From Anodontia alba (lineage: Eukaryota; Mollusca; Bivalvia; Lucinida; Lucinidae): 64,000 nt of DNA. Where the stretch lies: positions 40,487,207-40,551,206 of the forward strand of contig OZ024837.1 in the NCBI GenBank assembly GCA_964016985.1. The letters are read 5' to 3'. The notes under the pieces are model-generated. The model saw only the letters and a list, made by a program, of their open reading frames with translations, ran no database searches and was not told the origin of the DNA. The stretch's first letter is position 1, and the number at the start of each line of letters is the position of its first letter. Position numbers and translations under genes: made by a program. Of this stretch, positions 56,346-64,000 are shown piece after piece.

Positions 56346-57214
56346 AAGCCATGCACCTGTGCAAACAGCGTAGATCCTGATGCGACGGCTCATAATGTTC
56401 TTATGTTTAACTGGCATCCCTATTGGCAACAATGGACATGTCCAAATTAACTGATAGAAAAGTCCATTTCATAAACTGAGGATGGAAAGGTTAAGTGCAA
56501 TAATTACTTTTTTCCGATCCTCACCACTCTCGAAAAACAAATACCTTGATAAATTGTATGGGGACTGGATGCTCTTAGTACATTTTCTGTCATTTTTAAA
56601 AAAAGAGACAACATCTTTGACTCCCAATTTCTGTCTGTAATGTGTGTTTTGTTTCCAAAGGCAATCTTTTAGAATTTTATTTTAATTCACCGCATCTGAT
56701 GGTTAGTGCCGTATGGCAGCCGTGAAACCTCTCCGCGTACTCATCCATAGTGCAGATTATTTTATTGCATAAAAAGCAATGTCGCACGTTATTAACAGCC
56801 GTGTATTAACCGACGAAAAGCCATGTATTAACAAGGCAATTCACGCGCTGTTACTGTACGGCTACGCAAGTTTCAATTTGATCGTACCGGGGCCACATAT
56901 TTGCTGTCGTTACGAGATGTGTACTGCTCGGCCCTAGAACGAGCATACTATGTGGATTGGGTTCGCGAGACATCGGTGAAAAGGCGAAACAAAATAGTGC
57001 AAGAAATAACGCGAAATGTAGCAAATGTTTTCAGTTTTATGCAATAATAGCAATCGAACATGATTATTCAATGTATTAACATTCGCCAGGTCCCTCGGGG
57101 CCTAGCGAATGTTAATGCATGAAAAAACATGTTTGATCCTTATATTGTCATTTCTTTTGAGATCATTTTGCTCATTGTGGTATTTTTTGAAAATGGAGTT
57201 CTGCTCATTATTTG
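56346..57214. other. Unassigned; short inverted repeats
   Basis: ATTAACATTCGCCAGGTCCC and GGGCCTAGCGAATGTTAAT (57076-57117) form a hairpin. TATTTTATTGCATAAAAAGC near 56760 and GTTTTATGCAATAATAGC near 57033 are also complementary and could be the ends of one ~310-bp element. No gene is seen. Confidence 0.45.
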
Positions 57215-57494
57215 CAATTCCGAAAACATGCCTATTCAAATATACTGAAAATTTTACCACCAAAAAACGAAAATTTCAGATAAGAAAAATCTGATATATT
57301 TTTTTAATTTCTGCTCAAAACATAAATTGTGGGTACTCGTTAGAACCGCCTCGCCGAGGCGGTTCTAACGAGTACCCACAATCTATGTTTTTGAGCAGAA
57401 ATAAGAATCATAATGTAAACCCTTGTAAACCCGTTTTACTATATAAAAGTGAGGTTTATGGGGGTCAAAATTATATAGGCATGTTTTCGTGATG
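57215..57494 (-). mobile_element. MITE family A, copy 17
   Basis: CAATTCCGAAAACATGCCTA at the left is a mutated TIR; the right end is GGCATGTTTTCGTGATG. The core hairpin is perfect (AACCGCCTCGCCGAGGCGGTT). Confidence 0.9.
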
Positions 57495-58220
57495 GAATGG
57501 GTAAGCAGTGTTGCAAATTTTATTACTGCTCACGAAGAGTCTCAATAAAACCGAGACTCCAATTTTCTATCTCTAATGTGTTCTTTGCTTCCGAAGGCAA
57601 CCTTTTTTTTTAAACCTCTTTGTTTTTCTTTATGCCAATGCCCTTTCTGAAAAAGGATCTTTTATATTAAAAGAAATAGTTTGCCCCCACCGGGTGCAAA
57701 CTCAATCCTTTTAGAGTAGACCCCTGTTCAGAAGAGAGGAAAAATCAACAGAGCGGTCTCTTCTGAATGTGTATGCGATCCCCTTAACAGAAACCATTTT
57801 TTTCACGCCTATTTGTTACATAATAGCAGTTATATATGTACATGTAGATATTGTCTTTTAGGTAACTAACATGTTTGGGGTATCTATATTTCGTTTCTGT
57901 AATATCACACTATTCAAAATACAAAATTTTAATATTTGCGGTATTAATGTCAGCATGGCCAGCTGACAAGTTGTTGAAGGTCATAAAGGTAACATAATTG
58001 TAACGTTACACTGTTAAGTTTTTTAGAGTATCGTACTGTTCTATTTCGATTTTTGATATTAAATTACAATCAACTTTGCTATCTTAACTGTTTTCAGTTT
58101 TTTAGTGTGCTCATTGCTCTCAAGAGTTATTCCTTTTACAATTTATTTATCGTCAGTACAGCGTAGCTCTTGATAAGAAGTTGAGTACCCAGAAGTTGTT
58201 TTTATACAGTAATAAGAAAA
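57495..58220. other. Shared flank repeat, family L, then nothing
   Basis: 57505-57615 repeats 54050-54155. 57630-57790 carries family L (TGCCCTTTCTGAAAAAGGATC, GAGTAGACCCCTGTTCAGAA). No feature from about 57800 to 58220. Confidence 0.5.
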
Positions 58221-58742
<522 letters not shown>

Positions 58743-59489
58743 ATTAACATTTTTCGGATGAAATAACACCTTATCTGGAAAATCGTCTCTCTGTACTTCA
58801 CTATATCCGTATAACGTCTCCATGTACTTCACTATAGTATAGTGTTTATTTTCTTATCTTTTCCTGTCACTGAGCCCATTTCGAGAAGTTTGAAAGTTTA
58901 TATGAGAGTGACTGATAAGGCCTACTAAGCCGAAACAAGTTAGTCTGGCCCAGAAATCTTCACACTTTACTGTTTTCCGTTCTTGAGTGTGTTCGTTGCT
59001 GTTAATGGCCGTATCTTTGAGAATCTTTGTATCTGTTATACCGACCAATCAATTCATCACATTCAAGTCGCGTGATTCGATGTCCAGTAGTCATAGTAGT
59101 GCATGTCATGACAAAAAATATTGTAATTTTAGGATCAATTAAGATGACTTGGAGTACTTGGTAGATTGTTCGCCATCTTTGCAAGGAAGCAACTTCTTTG
59201 CTTAATTTCACATTATATCCCTCCAGAGAAGGGAAAATCTTTCCTTTTCAGGCAGACAACTTTATCAGAAGATGCATAATCTGCGAGAAAGTTCACGTGG
59301 AGTTATAAAAATTGTCACCCTTGTAAAAATGGTAGATAATCCTGTAAATGCATCAAGTTTTCTTAAACCGATGAGTAAAAGTAGTAAAATTGTATCTGAG
59401 ATACAAGGCATTGAAAACTTGTGCAATTTAATGCAAACCTGATCAAAATCGATAAATAAAAGTGCTCTTGGTTTAAAGTTTTCCTACTA
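58743..59489. other. Intron or intergenic sequence, nothing supported
   Basis: Minus-strand frames at 58854-59211 lack good splice sites. No RNA gene or repeat is clear. Confidence 0.45.
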
Positions 59490-59650
59490 GTCAGTAGTTT
59501 TCCTACTGACCGTTTCAAGGCCGTTCCTCTGTTGCAATTATTCCTTGTTTGTGCGTCTGTAGTTTCTTCCTTCTTTTGTTGTCTTGGGAGGACTGTGCTT
59601 TTGGTTGTGACATTTGTCGGGAATCTTATATTTTGAAGGTATCAAAACTG
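59490..59650 (+). repeat. R2-related fragment
   Basis: TTCCTACTGACCGTTTCAAG, TTGTTTGTGCGTCTGTAGTT and GTCTTGGGAGGACTGTGC match the subfamily at 8200, 21740 and 22080. Confidence 0.55.
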
Positions 59651-60342
59651 TTTTAATGGGCATTGTTGTTTTTGAAATGGGACTCTTTGATGTCATAAAG
59701 TCTCTATTTGTGTCTGTATTTTCTGAGAAAATTTAGCCTAACATGCTAATTTAGCACATAGTCCACAATACAATGCTATAAAACCGAAACAATATGAATA
59801 AACAGATTTACATTGAATTAAATCTCAATAAAATTAGGCAAAACTAGGAATCAGTTAAAAGTCTGAAAACAAAATTGCACTACGAGCGGTCAATAAATGA
59901 GTCCATTGAAAGTTAGTAAAACAACAGTAAGAACGTTTCACTGAACTGGTCGGGTAAATGTATAAATTAAAAGAAAAGGCATTCAAATTAAATTGAATTT
60001 AGCAAACATGTTGAAAACGGTTGTGATGAGCAATGGTGAAGGCAAATGAGTATGAATATATACTCTGGGGAAAAAAGAGGTATCACATCATGTACCGATA
60101 TATTAAACTGTTAGGAAGACGGTTTACAAATGTTGATAATAACTTATTACGTAAATATTACAATAATTATATACTTCTTTTTGTATTCTGTTGATATTGT
60201 TCGAACAACGCGCTGTTTTCTGTCATAACTGATATTTAATGAGACTACCTCTATAGAGTTGTTTATTCATTTCTTTAATATATAGACCCTCATTAACCCT
60301 TGTCATGCTGAATAAATCAAGATGGCAGGCATACTCACATCT
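59651..60342. other. AT-rich, nothing seen
   Basis: No exon or repeat is supported. Confidence 0.5.
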
Positions 60343-60586
60343 GGGCCCAGTTGTTCAAAGCTAACGACGTCGTTAGTTAACGATTCGTTAAAATTTACAT
60401 CGAGTGATACGCAAATATGCTGAAATTTTTTGCTGAAAAATTGTGAGTAGCTTTTGCAGTGCAAAAGCTACTCACATTTTTTCAGCAATAAATATCAGAA
60501 TATTGTATATTGAATCCGCTAAAACAGTTAACGAAATGATCCTTAACGAGCTCGTTAAGCTAAGGACGCTTTGAACAACTGGGCCC
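60343..60586. mobile_element. MITE family G, copy 2
   Basis: GGGCCCAGTTGTTCAAAGC and its complement, ending ACAACTGGGCCC, are the TIRs. The inner hairpin is GAGTAGCTTTTGCAGTGCAA / AAAGCTACTCAC, and TAACGACGTCGTTAGTTAAC is a further palindrome at the left. Confidence 0.92.
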
Positions 60587-60719
60587 TGATTGTCAGCCAA
60601 CAAGATTACTTGATCCAAGTTGTCAATACAAAATTTATATACTGAATGACAAACAGTGCAGATCCAGATCAGTTGGCTTCTTTTCCATTTAATAACATTC
60701 CCGTCACCATACCACTCAC

Positions 60720-60864
60720 CTGAAGCAAAGTCTTGTGTCTTGCTTAGAGCAGTGTGTACCTGTTCTTCAGTTAGCGTTGCTACGACACCGCATAACGTCA
60801 TCAGTGGAACAAAAACACAAATGAAATGAAACATACCAAAGTTTCAGGTGGCAGGCAGGATATT
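60720..60864 (-). CDS. Signal-peptide exon of a small secreted protein
   Basis: On the minus strand a long pyrimidine tract ending CTTTTTCAG precedes 60864, so the exon starts with about 30 bp of 5' UTR and the ATG is at 60834-60832. The first residues MFHFICVFVPLMTLCGVVA form a typical signal peptide with a small-residue cleavage region (about residue 19). TLTEEQVHTALSKTQDFAS follows. The exon ends at TTCAG before a perfect donor GTGAGT, leaving one G (phase 1), the phase needed by the exon at 46610-46785. An untranslated upstream exon is implied beyond 60864. The likely product is secreted; function unknown. The frame also runs on past the donor for 24 codons into intron, which is not expected to be translated. 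Confidence 0.65.
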
Positions 60865-60929
60865 CTGAAAAAGAAAAAAAAGTTCAGGACGCGGTTGGAA
60901 AACGCTCAACAATGCTGTTCGATTCTATT

Positions 60930-61332
60930 GTACGGAAAGTTTCAATATCTTTCGGAAAGTCTTTTTTTTACTTTTTTTTTTTATTTTATTTATTATTATT
61001 ATTATTTTTTTTTTTTTTTTTTTTTTATTTTTTTTTTTTTTTTGCCTGACGCTTTACACAAATTAAATTCGCCTATTTGCCATGATTTATTGCAAAACCA
61101 TTTGTCGTAACTGCCTCTGCACAAAGTTTTGCTCTAACCATTACTTTAAAAATCTAATATTTTCATTTTTTCCCTAGTTAAAATGGCTGCAATTTATGCA
61201 GAAATCGGTAGGGTAGGTAAATTGCAGGCGGTTTTTCAACAAGTTCGACTTATTAAAATGTCTTGAAATTTTCACAATATTGTCATGAAACATCATTTAT
61301 TAAAACTCGGCACAAAATACAAAATCTGTTCT

Positions 61333-61369
<37 letters not shown>

Positions 61370-61560
61370 CTTTACTCTTTACTATAGAGATTGCTTAGGC
61401 CTGATCTATTTTTTAGCTAAGCATTTAATTTTAGAGTAAATATCTGAGTGAGAACAAAGCAGGTAAACAGAAAAGACAAATGGTTTCTGATTAGATATGG
61501 TAAATCAGAACAAGATTTTTTTATTTAAAATAAAACTCCAAGCAAAAAGCGTCTCGTAGT
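60930..61560. mobile_element. Family J, copy near the signal-peptide exon
   Basis: TTTCAATATCTTTCGGAAAG, GATTTATTGCAAAACCATTT, GGCTGCAATTTATGCAGAAA and TCCAAGCAAAAAGCGTCTC follow the order of J at 17207-17760. It contains a long T-rich run (about 60962-61043) and a poly-A run (about 61337-61366). Confidence 0.6.
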
Positions 61561-61715
61561 TATGCACTACATGTGTTTAAGTTATCGCAAACCCACCGAA
61601 AGAGACTAAACCGAAAATGGTCACATTCGGTTGATTTGAGGAAACTCCGCAAATTTATTTACTACAAAGTCTAAATGTTTGTAGTTTTAACGTCAAATAG
61701 CATCTTTATATGGGT
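61561..61715. other. Nothing seen
   Basis: This is a short unassigned stretch between repeats. Confidence 0.4.
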
Positions 61716-61985
61716 TACAATCGACTCTCGTTATCTCGACAACGATTATCTGGCATCACCGCTTGTCTCAAAGTAAAAATCTGCTTCCTGTTTTAACATG
61801 GAAACCTACCAATACGTAACAATATATATCCCTAATTTTAGGAGTCAAATTACATATTCGTTGGTTAAATATGGTCGTTCGATTTATTTTTTCCTCAATT
61901 CTGCAAAATTCATATGTCGAGGTACGGATATCTCGTAGTATTTCAGAGGGTCCTTTGGACTTCGAGATAACGATAGTCGACTGTA
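61716..61985 (+). mobile_element. MITE family K, copy 2
   Basis: TACAATCGACTCTCGTTATC and GAGATAACGATAGTCGACTG plus TA bound it. The interior matches copy 1 (GAGTCAAATTACATATTC, TATGTCGAGGTACGGATATC) without its microsatellite block. Confidence 0.88.
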
Positions 61986-62980
61986 CATAGCTATAGTGCT
62001 CTAAATGTACACATACCTTTTGTTTATCCTCATCCAAAGTTCTTATTTGTGTGATTAGTCTAATAGTAAAGAATGTAAGGGTGCTATTTGAGGAACGTAT
62101 ACACGCCGACACGTAAACTTATAACTCCTTCTGTTTACCTACATGTTAAACAATGCGTTGACCGACAAGACACTTAATATTATATTAGAATATAATATGC
62201 CTATGATATAAAAAGAAAGCTTAATGTTGATAATGCTGGGTAAATATCAAAGCGCCGAACACACTGGAATGACAGAATCCTTGAGAAATTAATGAAAATT
62301 TAAATTTTAATAGACTTAAATTACCTCACATACTCGTATATGCGTTTTATATAGCGTGTAAGCTTTTGGACAGAAGCCAACGGCTGACGAGTGGTACGTC
62401 TTCATTAATTAGCAAGAATTCCACTAGTAGTAAAAACGATAGCTATTATGCAACATGCTGTATGCTTAGCTCTTGATCAAATTATGATTGATGGCTATTC
62501 TTTCCTCTTTAAAGGCGTCGTATTCCTCAAAAATAGACAGTTTTTGTATCCAAGAAAGGTTTGATAAATTGATATATGGTATTAAAACAATAATAAAATG
62601 TGGTACCTGACATCTTGTAAAATTTCAGCTGGTCTCTCTTTCTTGAAATGAAATGTTTTTTTTTTTTTTTATCGTATTTCTGAACTAATGTTGGCAACAT
62701 TAATTCAGAGATACAATAAAAAATAATTTCATTTTTGATCCAGTCCAAGAGCGAGAGACTAACTGAAATTTTACAGGCTGTAAGGGGCCACATCTTGTGA
62801 TTGTTTTAATACCATATATCAATTCGTTAAACCTTTCATGGATAATAAAATGCCTATTTTTGAGGACTATGGGGCCTTTAAGCTCTGGCGTTCAGTGTCT
62901 GAATTGATTGACACGAGCCCTTATTCTTTTTCTATCACAGTGATTTAATGCGATTTATACGTTTTTCCTGTGATTATTCG
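61986..62980. other. AT-rich, nothing seen
   Basis: A minus frame at 61768-62112 overlaps MITE K and is not credible. TAAACTTT(C)ATG-type palindromic pieces near 62560 and 62815 (TTGATAAATTGATATATGGT / ACCATATATCAATTCGTTAA) suggest one more TIR element of about 260 bp. Confidence 0.4.
62562..62832. mobile_element. Possible TIR element
   Basis: GGTTTGATAAATTGATATAT with GGTATTAAAACAAT at the left is complementary to ATTGTTTTAATACCATATAT followed by CAATTCGTTAAACC at the right. The inverted match of about 35 bp brackets roughly 270 bp with no coding potential. Confidence 0.65.
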
Positions 62981-62982
62981 AT

Positions 62983-63040
62983 CAGCGAAGACTCAGATCA
63001 GACTGCGCGGATGCACAGTCTGATCTGAGTCTTCGTTGGT
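62983..63040. repeat. R1-like palindrome
   Basis: AGCGAAGACTCAGATCAGAC pairs with GTCTGATCTGAGTCTTCGTT. It is a solo inner hairpin of R1. Confidence 0.85.
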
Positions 63041-63613
63041 GGCACTGCTTGAGTTAGGGAGCCTGTACAGAAGCCGATCAATCTTTTTTTTTTTGTATTT
63101 TACAAAATTTGAACATAGGGTGAAAATTTGGTACCAGTAAAATGGATTAAACCCCCGACCCACACTGTAGTGTTTGCTAGTGACCGTTTTGTGTTGATGA
63201 TTCTAGTTCTGATTGTTCATTGTGTAACTTCTCGCTGCGGTGCTTTTCTTTTCGCATTGTGTCCTATTCTTTGTCTTATTATGCACCCCACCCCCCCAAT
63301 TTCGACTAAAATTGGTAGGGCATATAACTTTGCATTCATTCGCCCGCCCGTTCGTCTGTCCGTCACTTTTTGTGCAAGCCATATCGTAACCTTAGGCATT
63401 ACGTTATGAAAACAACTGAACAGAACATAAGGATAAAGAGTTAGAATTTCAACGTAATATGATAAGAGTTGCTGAAGAAGCGGATGCTGGTCACACCTTT
63501 AGGGGCAAGCATATGATTGGCGGCATAGTGTTTTACAAACGCACATATCTAGTTATTGTGTTAATTGGATCCTGTCTAACACTGTGATCACCTTGTTGGG
63601 GGAAAATAGAGCT
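63041..63613. repeat. R2-related header and unassigned sequence
   Basis: GTTTGCTAGTGACCGTTTTG and the CCCGCCCGTTCGTCTGTCCG motif resemble the headers of R2 and of the tandem arrays near 51.5 and 37.86 kb. The 93-codon frame here is repeat-derived. Confidence 0.4.
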
Positions 63614-63857
63614 GGGCCCGGTTGTTCAAAGCATCGTTAGCTTAACGAGCTCGTTAAGGGTCCTTTCGTTAACTGTTCTAGCGGATTCAATACACAATAT
63701 TCTGATATTTTTTGCTGAAAAAATGTGAGTAGCTTTTGCAATGCAAAAGCTACTCACATTTTTTCAGCAAAAAATTTCAGCATATACGCGTATCACTTGA
63801 TCTAAATTTTAATGAATCGTTAACTAACGACATCGTTAGCTTTGAACAACTGGGCCC
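63614..63857. mobile_element. MITE family G, copy 3
   Basis: GGGCCCGGTTGTTCAAAGCA and TTTGAACAACTGGGCCC are TIRs. The central hairpin GTGAGTAGCTTTTGCAATGC / AAAAGCTACTCAC is perfect. Confidence 0.93.
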
Positions 63858-64000
63858 TGGTTGCTCTGCTTTTCTTTTGTTTGAGGTTTGTGTATTGTCT
63901 ATTGGTTTGATTCCTCTTCCTCTAGGTGTCACCAGTAGGCCATGTGATTGTGGCTATTTCTGGACATCTTTAAGTTCACCCCAAGCGGTCAGTGGAAAAC
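63858..64000 (+). repeat. R2-related fragment, cut by window end
   Basis: CCTCTTCCTCTAGGTGTCAC and GTGATTGTGGCTATTTCTGG are diverged R2 motifs. Confidence 0.5.

Noticed and set aside
58854..59211. Two overlapping minus-strand frames as exons
   Set aside because: No convincing acceptor or donor flanks them, and their phases do not fit the nearby exon model.
63128..63409. 93-codon frame with many hydrophobic residues
   Set aside because: It covers an R2/array-header repeat with CCGTCC motifs, so it is not an independent gene.

Overview
The window looks like non-coding, repeat-saturated nuclear DNA from an invertebrate, most likely a bivalve mollusc. It is AT-rich, has no operons or prokaryote-like gene packing, and contains long microsatellites, canonical GT/AG splice sites, dense families of short palindromic DNA transposons, a non-LTR retrotransposon tail, and ~165-bp tandem arrays of a type I associate with bivalve genomes (from memory, not searched). 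The species cannot be fixed from sequence alone.

Gene content is thin. The best supported gene is on the minus strand. A signal-peptide exon (60720-60864, coding from 60834), an exon at 46610-46785 and an exon at 39535-39685 all have consensus splice sites, and their reading phases fit (1, then 0, then 1 out). Together they predict a small secreted protein of no family I recognise. A 45-bp micro-exon (53535-53579), a possible alternative last exon (47466-47641) and a paralogous exon (20557-20717) lie on the same strand. The introns are many kb long and packed with transposons. An unexplained 124-codon reading frame sits at 11807-12181 on the minus strand.

Layout: 1-6 kb and 47-58 kb are dense in MITE family A (17 copies in the window). 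6.2-6.8 kb is a ~125-bp tandem array. 12-14 kb and 18-22 kb hold families B, C, R1 and R2. 14.4-15.7 kb is a LINE 3' end. 22.47-28.72 kb is a GC-rich ~6.2-kb foldback element: long inverted arms built from tandem ~115-bp units, with a degenerate helix-turn-helix gene present in both inner arms. 30.4-39.5 kb is an AT-repeat-bounded TIR element in several copies; a 200-bp N gap at 34056-34255 separates two almost identical ~3.7-kb blocks, which suggests unmerged contig ends or alleles. 40.6-44.9 kb is a large imperfect palindrome. 51.5-53.0 kb is a ~165-bp tandem array. 53.6-64 kb mixes MITEs, microsatellites and the first coding exon.

Two results stand out. Five MITE families with different terminal repeats (A-E) share almost the same central hairpin, with half-arm core TTAGAANCGCCTCG, as if one palindromic module had been acquired or kept by different transposons. 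The 22.5-28.7 kb foldback element carries its own DNA-binding-protein gene, duplicated head to head. I see no toxin, viral or prokaryotic genes.
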